52,836 nucleotides of DNA from an uncultured Pirellula sp. (GTDB lineage: Bacteria > Planctomycetota > Planctomycetia > Pirellulales > Pirellulaceae), in contig CAIYZV010000255.1 in the NCBI GenBank assembly GCA_903930765.1, positions 1 through 52,836 on the forward strand. Reading direction: 5' to 3'. The notes beneath the pieces were generated by a model. That model did not search any database and had not been told where the DNA came from. It saw nothing but the letters and a program-made list of their open reading frames with translations. How positions within the stretch are numbered: the first letter of the stretch is position 1; each line of letters starts with the position of its first letter. The position numbers were made by a program, and so were the translations under genes. Of the stretch, positions 40,524 to 49,002 are shown in pieces.

Positions 40524-40806
40524 GAACGAGTTTTGCCGAGAACCATCTTTTCCACAATGATCCTTGATAAAAAGGATTCGTAAAACCCTAGTAACTCCTG
40601 ACTCATACTGGAACCCCCTCGCTCAGAAATCACACATCTCATTGGATTTGTTCACTGCAAATCGTTTACTCCCCGCCGGAATAATTGCCGGCAGGATATA
40701 GTATGACAGGGCCTCTGGAGATATCGCATTCGATTTTCCAACACCCCAAACCCTATCGCGTGGCTGCGCCACTCTTGACGTTGCTTTTTCAAATCCAACC
40801 CTCGCC

Positions 40807-41358
40807 ATGCCTGAATCGCCATCTCCAATAACCGAACCACTGGCAATAACCGAACCACTGGCAAAAACCGAACCGCTGGCTTCGGTCTCTGTCTCCATGA
40901 CCCCTTTGGCTCGCTATGAAGAGTTCCTTCAGTCGCGAGGGCTTCGGAATACCAACCAGAAAAAGTATTTGCTCGAACAAGTCTTCAATCGGCATGAGCA
41001 CTTCGATGCCGATCAACTGATCGATCAACTTCCCTCCAAGGGTAGCCCGAATTACGTGTCCCGCCCCACCGTCTATCGCACCCTTCGTGAGTTCGTCGAC
41101 GCCGGGTTGCTTCACCGCTTCGAACTCGACGGCCGAAGCATGTATGAACTCAACTATGGATATCCCGAACACGACCATTTGTACTGTTCCAAGTGCCGGA
41201 AATTGATCGAGTTCACCTGCGAAGAGATCGTCAAAATCCGCGATGAAGTCGCTCGAACCCACCGGTTTCGAGTTCGCGACCACCGATTTATCATCCAAGG
41301 CGTTTGCGACGAGTGCGCTAAGAAACGATCTGTAGGCCGCCGGCAAGATCGCGTTTAA
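40807..41358 (+). CDS. Fur family transcriptional regulator (start may be 40897)
   Basis: RGLRNTNQKKYLLEQVFNRHEHFDADQLIDQLP...YVSRPTVYRTLREFVDAGLLHRFELDGRSMYEL...HDHLYCSKCRKLIEF...CDECAKK. Confidence 0.93.
   Translation: MPESPSPITEPLAITEPLAKTEPLASVSVSMTPLARYEEFLQSRGLRNTNQKKYLLEQVFNRHEHFDADQLIDQLPSKGSPNYVSRPTVYRTLREFVDAGLLHRFELDGRSMYELNYGYPEHDHLYCSKCRKLIEFTCEEIVKIRDEVARTHRFRVRDHRFIIQGVCDECAKKRSVGRRQDRV
40827..40880. repeat. 18-bp tandem repeat, 3 copies, at the fur-family gene 5' end
   Basis: AATAACCGAACCACTGGC x2 + AAAAACCGAACCGCTGGC; would encode (ITEPLA)n if the 40807 start is used. Confidence 0.95.
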
Positions 41359-41646
41359 GCCACGAGCAAACTTGCAAGCAGCCCGCGATTGTATTTCGAA
41401 AACTGCCAATTGCTAGCGAATCACCAGCATCTCGCTCAGCCCTTCTCCCGCTTGCATGCCTCTCTCCTGTGCCTGCTTCTGTCTTGCATAACAATCGGGG
41501 CGATTCCACCAACGCCCAATCCTAGCAGTCATCCTGGGTGACGCAGTCTCCCCAAATTGTTTCGGCCCCCCGCAAATCTCTCGAAAATCCTAACGTCCGC
41601 AACGGCTGACATTGCTTCGGATTTTCTCTTCTTGTATTCACTCCTA

Positions 41647-41690
41647 GTGAGTCCCTATTGGGAGCGGTCCCCGACGGGGAACTGCCTCAC
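41647..41690 (+). ncRNA. Candidate structured 5' leader RNA (three-way junction) of the split-bamA operon
   Basis: GTGAG|TCCC-TATT-GGGA|GCGGTCCCC-GAC-GGGGAACTGC|CTCAC: three perfectly abutting helices, followed by GTG-TACG-CAC, then AGGAGG and ATG at 41729. Confidence 0.5.
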
Positions 41691-41728
41691 GTGTACGCAC
41701 GTTCGCCCACGTTTAGGAGGTCAAGCCA

Positions 41729-43171
41729 ATGGCCCTACTGTTCATGACTAGCACCCGGCTTAAAAGTCGAAACTTGATCGGCCGAGGTATTGCGCTCGGC
41801 TTCATCGCATTCGTTATTTCGAGTGCCTTTGGTCCCAGTGCTGTTGTGCCGTGCAGTTATGGTCAAGGAGGTGCTGGTGGGGGCCAAGCGGGTATGCCTG
41901 CGTTCAATGAACCAACCTTCAAAGAGCGAATGTACGAAGCTGGCGGTCTGCCAGTTCGTGAGGTTCGCGAAGGGGCAGTCATCCTATCGGTCAAGGTCGA
42001 AGGCAACCAATCGGTCTCGGAAAACTTTATCTTGTCGCAAATGCAATCGCGCGAAGATCGCGCGTTTGACAAGGAGACTTTCAATCGCGACATCGCGGCC
42101 CTGTACCGAACCAATCTATTCCGCAAAATCGACTCGTACCCTACCGAAACCCCAGAAGGGGTCCATATTCGGCTGGTTGTTTCCGAACGACCGATCATCA
42201 AGTCGGTCGAATTTCTAGGGAACGAACGGGTCGATGAAGGCCCCCTCAAAAAGCACTCAGGGCTTCAAAAAGGTGACCCTCTCGATCCATTCTCCCTGAA
42301 CTCAGCCCGCGGACGGCTGATCGAATACTATCAAGACAAAGGGATGAACCAAGTCGACATCCAAATCATCAAGGGACTGAAACCAGGCGAGCGCGAGGTC
42401 CAATTCCTCATCAACGAAGGGCCTGTCGAACGGATCAACACCATCCGCATGATCGGAAACGTTGAGTTCAAGGAAGACCTTCTCAAACATCGCATCAAAA
42501 GTCGCGACTCCCGCATGGGGCTGACCTCATTCGCCGGCAACAAGTGCTCGGATGCCAAACTCGTCGATGACCGCGACGGTCTCCTGGGCTATTACCGGTC
42601 CCTGGGCTACTTTGACGCTCGTGTCGATTATCAAAAGGCCTACAACGAAGCTGGTGACTTCGTGGATGTTACCTTCGTGATTTCGGAAGGCAAACGCTAC
42701 TTCATCAATTCGGTTTCGATCATTGGGACCAAACGGTACCAACCGAGCGAGCTGATTCCTCACATGACGATGAAGTCTGACGCCGCCTTCCTGCAGATCA
42801 ACAAGCTGAAGGATGAAAAATTTCTTCGCGATCTGTTTGGCGCGCAAGGCCATATCTTCTGCGACGTCGAAGGTGAAGTCGTCTACCAACCGAACAACAA
42901 TCGAGTCGACATCGTCTACCACGTCCGTGAAGGTGACGTCTATCGAGCCAGCGACATTCGAGTCAACATCGACGGTGATCACACGCAGCGTCGAGTCGTC
43001 CTGCAGCCACTGCGAAATCTGCGACCCGGGCAAACCATCGATTCTCGCGAACTCGAAAACGGAGAACGCCGACTTCGTTATTCAACCATATTCAACACAG
43101 ACCCATCGCGCGGTGAATTGCCGAGCGTTTCGGTACAACCCCCTGAACGAATGGAAGACGATAGTTTCTGA
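41729..43171 (+). CDS. POTRA-domain protein (N-terminal half of a BamA/Omp85-like system)
   Basis: 480 aa; signal peptide; repeated POTRA blocks (ILSVKVEGNQSVSENFILSQMQSREDRAFDKETFNRDIAALYRTNLFRKIDSYPTETPEGVHIRLVVSERPIIKSVEFLGNERV...); no barrel. Confidence 0.9.
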   Translation: MALLFMTSTRLKSRNLIGRGIALGFIAFVISSAFGPSAVVPCSYGQGGAGGGQAGMPAFNEPTFKERMYEAGGLPVREVREGAVILSVKVEGNQSVSENFILSQMQSREDRAFDKETFNRDIAALYRTNLFRKIDSYPTETPEGVHIRLVVSERPIIKSVEFLGNERVDEGPLKKHSGLQKGDPLDPFSLNSARGRLIEYYQDKGMNQVDIQIIKGLKPGEREVQFLINEGPVERINTIRMIGNVEFKEDLLKHRIKSRDSRMGLTSFAGNKCSDAKLVDDRDGLLGYYRSLGYFDARVDYQKAYNEAGDFVDVTFVISEGKRYFINSVSIIGTKRYQPSELIPHMTMKSDAAFLQINKLKDEKFLRDLFGAQGHIFCDVEGEVVYQPNNNRVDIVYHVREGDVYRASDIRVNIDGDHTQRRVVLQPLRNLRPGQTIDSRELENGERRLRYSTIFNTDPSRGELPSVSVQPPERMEDDSF

Positions 43172-43251
43172 TCCTCGAATCGCGACCCCAAAAATCAGCC
43201 TGTTGGATCCATCAGACGTACTCGACAAACTGCCAAACCGAGCTTTTATCT

Positions 43252-44811
43252 ATGCAGCCACTTCATCCAACCATTTCGATTGCAATCGCAAAGCATGCAT
43301 CGATGCTTGGGCATAAACGATGTCTGGCAGCGCTTGCAGTATGCTCGATGGTGCTGATTCTGAATACTCGAATCGCTCACGGTCAATTCGGAGCGCCGGC
43401 ACCACCTCCTGTATCGGCAGCACCTCCCTACGGTTACGGCACCATTCCTTCCGCGGCAAACCCGCAACCCGGATACCCTGCGGTCAATCCTGCTCCCGCG
43501 GCCACCAACTTTGGACAACCGGTCGGCGCACCATCCACAACCGTCTATGGACCGGGCGTGCAACCGCCCGGCTACCCGGTTTCGCAACCGATGGCGGGGT
43601 ATCCTCAAGGCCCGGCATATCCACCATTGGTTCCTGGCCCGATGAATCAACCCGCGCCACCCTTGAATCAGCCATGGACCATCGATCCCAATATTGGCTT
43701 CATGAGCCCCCCACCCTTTGGCTATAACCCCAGGATCCGCGACGTACCGATCGATGTCACTGTCGCCGAAGGTCAAACCGGTCGGTTCTCCGTCGGTGGT
43801 GCGGTCAACAGCGATTTGGGTGTGACAGGAAATATCATTCTGGAAGAGCGTAACTTCGACATCTTCCGGCTCCCAGGTCGCCCGAGCGATATGTTCAATG
43901 GAGCCTTCCGTGGCGCTGGACAGAACTTTCGTTTGGAACTGGTTCCGGGAAACCAAGTCCAACGTTACACCGTCAACTGGACGGAACCGAGCCTCTTCGG
44001 CTACTCCCCGTTTAGCTTGTCCGTAGGTGGCTTTTACTTCACCCGTTTTTATAGTGACTGGTCGGAACAACGCTTGGGGGGGCGCGTCGCCTTGGGCTAC
44101 GACATCACACCCGACTTGTCCTTGTCCACGGAACTTCGAGGCGAGGATGTCAAGATCTTCAATCCTAGCACCAACGGGTCCGAAGAGCTAAATGCCGTCC
44201 TGGGTAGCAATGACTTGTACACGAGTCGATTCCGCCTGGCCCACAACACGCGCGACAGCCCGTTCATCCCCACCGAAGGCCATCTGCTGGAGTTGATCTA
44301 CGACCAAGTCTTTGGGGAATTCGATTTCCCGCGAGCGCAAATCAACTACAGCAAGTACTTCCTCGTTCGCGAACGAGCCGACGGCACCGGGCGTCATACT
44401 TTTACGACAGCGTTCCGAACAGGGTTTGCCGGTGACGACCAGCCGATCTTCGAAAACTTTTTTGCTGGGGGTTTTTCGACCTTCCGCGGCTTCCAATTCC
44501 GCGGTGCGAGCCCCGTACAAAATGGCGTGCAGGTCGGTGGTACGTTCCAATTCCTAGGAACGATGGAATACATGTTCCCGATCACCGCGGATGACATGCT
44601 CAGAATGGTTGCTTTCGTCGACTACGGTACGGTCGAACAAGACATCGAGATCAATTGGGATCAATTCCGCGTCGCGCCTGGTCTCGGTTTCCGCGTTGCT
44701 GTTCCAGCCCTCGGCCCGGCACCTCTCGCTTTCGACTTCGCCGTCCCAGTGGCTTACGCCGATACGGACACTCGACAGGTATTCTCATTCTCAGCAGGCT
44801 TGACGCGATAA
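43252..44811 (+). CDS. Omp85/BamA surface-antigen beta-barrel protein with Pro-rich N-terminus
   Basis: 519 aa; signal peptide CLAALAVCSMVLILNTRIAHG; Pro-rich linker; TGRFSVGGAVNSDLGVTGNIILEERNFDIF...FFAGGFSTFRGFQFRGASP...LAFDFAVPVA...FSFSAGL. Confidence 0.9.
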   Translation: MQPLHPTISIAIAKHASMLGHKRCLAALAVCSMVLILNTRIAHGQFGAPAPPPVSAAPPYGYGTIPSAANPQPGYPAVNPAPAATNFGQPVGAPSTTVYGPGVQPPGYPVSQPMAGYPQGPAYPPLVPGPMNQPAPPLNQPWTIDPNIGFMSPPPFGYNPRIRDVPIDVTVAEGQTGRFSVGGAVNSDLGVTGNIILEERNFDIFRLPGRPSDMFNGAFRGAGQNFRLELVPGNQVQRYTVNWTEPSLFGYSPFSLSVGGFYFTRFYSDWSEQRLGGRVALGYDITPDLSLSTELRGEDVKIFNPSTNGSEELNAVLGSNDLYTSRFRLAHNTRDSPFIPTEGHLLELIYDQVFGEFDFPRAQINYSKYFLVRERADGTGRHTFTTAFRTGFAGDDQPIFENFFAGGFSTFRGFQFRGASPVQNGVQVGGTFQFLGTMEYMFPITADDMLRMVAFVDYGTVEQDIEINWDQFRVAPGLGFRVAVPALGPAPLAFDFAVPVAYADTDTRQVFSFSAGLTR

Positions 44812-45626
44812 TGATTGCCTTCGATGTGGATCTTCCAGGCTATCACGGCCCACTCGATCTACTCCTCTACTTGATCCGCCGCGAGGAATTGGAGATCCAA
44901 AGTATTTCCCTCGCCAAGGTGACCAAGCAATACAGCCAGTTCATCGAAGTCCTCAGCGAACTCGATCTCGACAACATCAGCGAATTTGTCGACATCATCA
45001 GCCAACTGATCGAATGGAAGGCGGAACGGGTACTACCCACCGCTCCGGATGAATCCGACCCGCTTGCGCGAGAAGAAGACGCCCAGTCTCCGCACTTGAT
45101 CGAGCGTTTGATCCAATACAAGCGATTTCGAGACATCGCGAGCGTCCTCGACGAACAGAGCCGATTGTGGCAACTCCGGTATCCACGCCAATCCGTCGAA
45201 ATCCCGAAGCGCCGCGTACCTGCAGAAGAGCATCCTATCGCGAAAATCGAGATCTGGGATTTGGTCAGTGCTTTTGGTCGAATTCTCAAAGCCCGGCAGA
45301 CACCTCCCACCCAAGAAATTCGTTACGACGACACCCCGATCCATGTTCACATGCAGCGTATCCATGCTCGCGTTCAGGAATGCGAGCGGGTGGAACTACA
45401 GGATCTTTTCGCGCCAGGGATGCACAAAAGCGCTCTGGTAGCCATGTTCCTAGCGACGCTCGAGATGACTCGTTACCACGGCCTCATCGCTGTGCAATTC
45501 GATTGCGACGGTCCTCTTTGGCTCGAAAAAGGAGCCGGATTTCCAGCAGAGCTCGCGGTGCATCAAGTCGACTCGATGGATGCCAATGCCATCGCGAACT
45601 CCAACATGCCGGTACGGCCTCGTTAG
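44811..45626 (+). CDS. scpA: Segregation and condensation protein A
   Basis: ATG within TAATG overlap; MIAFDVDLPGYHGPLDLLLYLIRREELEIQSISLAKVTKQYSQFIEVLSELDLDNISEFVDIISQLIEWKAERVLP. Confidence 0.92.
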   Translation: MIAFDVDLPGYHGPLDLLLYLIRREELEIQSISLAKVTKQYSQFIEVLSELDLDNISEFVDIISQLIEWKAERVLPTAPDESDPLAREEDAQSPHLIERLIQYKRFRDIASVLDEQSRLWQLRYPRQSVEIPKRRVPAEEHPIAKIEIWDLVSAFGRILKARQTPPTQEIRYDDTPIHVHMQRIHARVQECERVELQDLFAPGMHKSALVAMFLATLEMTRYHGLIAVQFDCDGPLWLEKGAGFPAELAVHQVDSMDANAIANSNMPVRPR

Positions 45627-45879
45627 CCCCTTTTTTTGTTCCAGCATTGGGTTCGAGCAAGTTTCTCATGCCATTCCCTTTCGGGGTGGTTTTCGCCCGA
45701 TCCACATCTGAGAACTTTGTTTTTACTCCACGCCCCTCGAAAATGCTCCCCGGGTGTTGTCGAAATCCAGGATTTAGGTCAGCATGTTCGTTATAGCAAC
45801 GCTGGTTCGGATGCAACGAAACGAAGAAAACCATCTAGGTCCCTACACTCTCTGCAGTTAGGCCAAGTAAACTTGCGAC

Positions 45880-48800
45880 ATGGCCCCGAACAACGATTCC
45901 GAACTGGTCAGCTCATTCATTGAATCCATCCTGGCCCTCACCCCTGATCCTGAGCTAAGGCAGTTCTTGGATCGATTGCTGCGCTCGCAACTTCAAACGC
46001 TCAACAATCCGTCGCGATGCCTGGAACGACTCCGGCGGTTCGTGGAGGCTTGCCGACTCCCGAGAAATCAACTCAATCAATGGGAACGAGAACCGGACCT
46101 GCTCGGTGCGCTCCTAAGACAATTGGACGTTGATAGTCCAATGGTTGAGTGGCTCATCGCAGACCCTGATGCCGTAGATTGGTTCCGCGTCGTCGAGACA
46201 TCCAGCGAAGGAGACTCGTTCCCTCGCAAACTTCTTTTGGCAGAGCTCAAATGCCTCGAGGACGATACTCAAATCGTTTCTGCAATGCAACGATTTCGGC
46301 GACGAGAACAGCTTCGCGCTATGTTCGCGATGACGCTGCAGGATCGCTCCGCCCAGTCGGTCGAGGAACATTTGAGCAAGATCGTCGAGGATCTGGTCCA
46401 AGGAATCTTTGAAGTCGTGGTTCGCGACAACTCGGCGGATACTTCAACGTCGTCACCAATTCCAGTCGCGTTGGTCGCCACCGGCCGCCTGGGAGGAGCC
46501 GAATGCGACTTCACTAGTCCCTGTGATCTCCTGTGCATCTACGAGGAGGAATCTACCTCCCATCGCCACCGGGACCAAAAACAATCCGAAGTGGATCTTT
46601 GGCAGCGCAAACTCGAACGACTTGTCGGTTTTCTTCTAGCACTAGGACCGGACTCACCGAATGCTGGCGGCATGGATGTTCGCTTCCCGTTGCAAGCGAG
46701 AGCGGTAGTGTCCCGGTCGGGGGATGATCCATCGCCGGCCATTTACGAGTGGCATCACTGGCTCGAGATGGCTGCTTCCAACGGCAGTGCGTTGCATCGT
46801 ACTCAGTTGCTCAAAGCGCGCCCCATCGCTGGCGATCTTCGCATGGCCCAACGATTTGTAGCGGAAGCAGCCAATTTCGTTTTCCCGAAGTACCTGAGTC
46901 GCTCCGAGATCGCCTCGCTTGCAGCCTACCTCCGCAAAATCGAACGGGCTTCGAAATCCGACTTGATGAACGAAACTCCTGCATCCCTCTCCGCATATGA
47001 CCTACACGGAATCCTCTCGGAGATCCGTTCGTTGGTTCTTTTTCTCCAATTGATTCATGGCTCGGAACTTGACGAAGTCCGCTCCCGATCGACCTTGGAG
47101 GCCATCGATGCATTGCTTCGCCATGGATGTTTAACAAGCCACGAACACTCGCTACTCGTATCGACCTACGCGTTGGCCCAACGATGCTCTCTTCAGTTCC
47201 AGATACGTACCTACCCAGCACCGCTTGGAACCGACCACCAATACAATACCCAACACGATCCCGAAAAATCGCAACTATCGCTGACGGATTGCGATGGGAA
47301 CGCACGCGTGAAATTGCTCGAGGCACTCCCAAGAATTCGACAAATGGCGAACCATCTACGGGGCCAAGTCTTCTCCGCCGACGACCAGCTCAGCGTCGAT
47401 GAGTCGGATCTTATTCTCGATCCGAATCCCAATCCAGATTGGGTCCGACAGGTTCTCGAGCGATTTCATTTTCACGACATCGAACTAGCCCATCAGAATC
47501 TAAAAGCCCTAGCTGTTGAAGACGTCCGCGTTCTTTCCACGCAACGATGCCGATACTTCCTGGCCGTCATAGCGCCCAAACTGCTCGAGCGTGTTGGCCA
47601 CACGCCGTCTCCCGACCTGACTCTGAACAATTTAGTTTCCACCTGCCGATCGATCGGTGCCAAAGGCGTACTTTGGGAATTATTCAGCCTCCACGAACCC
47701 TCGATGGATCTCTATGTTCGTCTTTGCGGGGCCAGCCCTTATCTGGTGAGCATCCTCAACAGCCACCCGGGGATGATCGATGAACTTCTCGATTCTCTTG
47801 TGCTGGGAAGGCTACCGACCCAATCCCACTTGAGCCTGACGCTCGATGAACTTTGCCGCGGTGCGGAAGACATCGATGCCATCGTCCAATCCTTCAAGAA
47901 TACGGTGCACCTAAGCATCGGTGTTCGCGATATCCTCGGCAAGGAAAACGTCTCCGAAACTCACCGAACGTTAGCCGATGTCGCCGATGTTTGCTTGCAA
48001 CAAACCATTCATCACCATTTTAACACCCTCGTGAAACGGTATGGGATTCCGACTTTAGAATCGGGAAACCTCTGCCGATTCGGTGTCATCGCGCTAGGAA
48101 AACTCGGCAGTCGCGAACCGAATTACCACAGTGATGTCACCGTACTTTTTCTATTCGAAGGGCCCGGGGCCACGCGCCCCGTGGGACCTGCACGCCATCA
48201 CCAAGCGATCGGCAATGATTTCTTTTTCCATCAATTGGCCCAACGCGTTGCCCAAGGCGTCAATCGTGTTACGCGGCATGGCCGCCTTTACGAACTGCAC
48301 CACTGGCAATTCCTCCGCGAAAGGCAATCCAACCTCGCGTGGCCTGTCCATGCGTTCCTCGAGCAGTTTCTCCACGGGAACGTTGCTGCAACGCAACGCA
48401 TGCTCCTCAGTACCTCGCGCATCATCGCCGGCGACCCATCCTTCGAAGGAGGTATTCGCGATACGATCCGTCAAGTTCTTCGCGAGATCCCTTGGACGCA
48501 ATCCGACACCGACGAGGCTCTAAGTGCTCGCAGCCTCTCGGAGCAAACCGCACGGCCGGAAAATCTCAAACGAGGTGTTGGCGGCACCATGGATGTCGAG
48601 ACATTAGCTCAAATCCTTTCTATGCAGCAATCCAAATCCAATTCGCTTTTCCCTGTCCCAGGCACCATCGATTCGATCGAGCTGCTGCGCAAGGTTGGAG
48701 CGATCCCTCCCGAAGATGCACTGCAGTTAAAGGATGCTTACAATTTCCTAAGAGGGGTCGAATCAGGCTTGCGGTTGATGAACTCAAAGGCCCGGCACGA

Positions 48801-49002
48801 CCTTCCAAAGGACCCGCTTGAACTGGCCCGCCTCGCATTCGGTCTCCACATCCCAGATCCAACTCAATTGCAGGAAACCTGCGATCACTACCGCCATACT
48901 GTCCGTACGATTTTCGAGCGAGTGATCGGCAAGTCGATTCCACAGAACGACCGCTCTGCAACATCGTCCTCCCCTCCCTCCACCGAAGAGCTTCATCGAT
49001 GA
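45880..49002 (+). CDS. GlnE-like glutamine synthetase adenylyltransferase family protein with altered catalytic motifs
   Basis: 1040 aa; two nucleotidyltransferase-like domains (VATGRLGGAECDFTSPCDLLCIY; IALGKLGSREPNYHSDVTVLFLFE), KRGVGGTMDVETLAQILSMQ. Confidence 0.8.
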   Translation: MAPNNDSELVSSFIESILALTPDPELRQFLDRLLRSQLQTLNNPSRCLERLRRFVEACRLPRNQLNQWEREPDLLGALLRQLDVDSPMVEWLIADPDAVDWFRVVETSSEGDSFPRKLLLAELKCLEDDTQIVSAMQRFRRREQLRAMFAMTLQDRSAQSVEEHLSKIVEDLVQGIFEVVVRDNSADTSTSSPIPVALVATGRLGGAECDFTSPCDLLCIYEEESTSHRHRDQKQSEVDLWQRKLERLVGFLLALGPDSPNAGGMDVRFPLQARAVVSRSGDDPSPAIYEWHHWLEMAASNGSALHRTQLLKARPIAGDLRMAQRFVAEAANFVFPKYLSRSEIASLAAYLRKIERASKSDLMNETPASLSAYDLHGILSEIRSLVLFLQLIHGSELDEVRSRSTLEAIDALLRHGCLTSHEHSLLVSTYALAQRCSLQFQIRTYPAPLGTDHQYNTQHDPEKSQLSLTDCDGNARVKLLEALPRIRQMANHLRGQVFSADDQLSVDESDLILDPNPNPDWVRQVLERFHFHDIELAHQNLKALAVEDVRVLSTQRCRYFLAVIAPKLLERVGHTPSPDLTLNNLVSTCRSIGAKGVLWELFSLHEPSMDLYVRLCGASPYLVSILNSHPGMIDELLDSLVLGRLPTQSHLSLTLDELCRGAEDIDAIVQSFKNTVHLSIGVRDILGKENVSETHRTLADVADVCLQQTIHHHFNTLVKRYGIPTLESGNLCRFGVIALGKLGSREPNYHSDVTVLFLFEGPGATRPVGPARHHQAIGNDFFFHQLAQRVAQGVNRVTRHGRLYELHHWQFLRERQSNLAWPVHAFLEQFLHGNVAATQRMLLSTSRIIAGDPSFEGGIRDTIRQVLREIPWTQSDTDEALSARSLSEQTARPENLKRGVGGTMDVETLAQILSMQQSKSNSLFPVPGTIDSIELLRKVGAIPPEDALQLKDAYNFLRGVESGLRLMNSKARHDLPKDPLELARLAFGLHIPDPTQLQETCDHYRHTVRTIFERVIGKSIPQNDRSATSSSPPSTEELHR

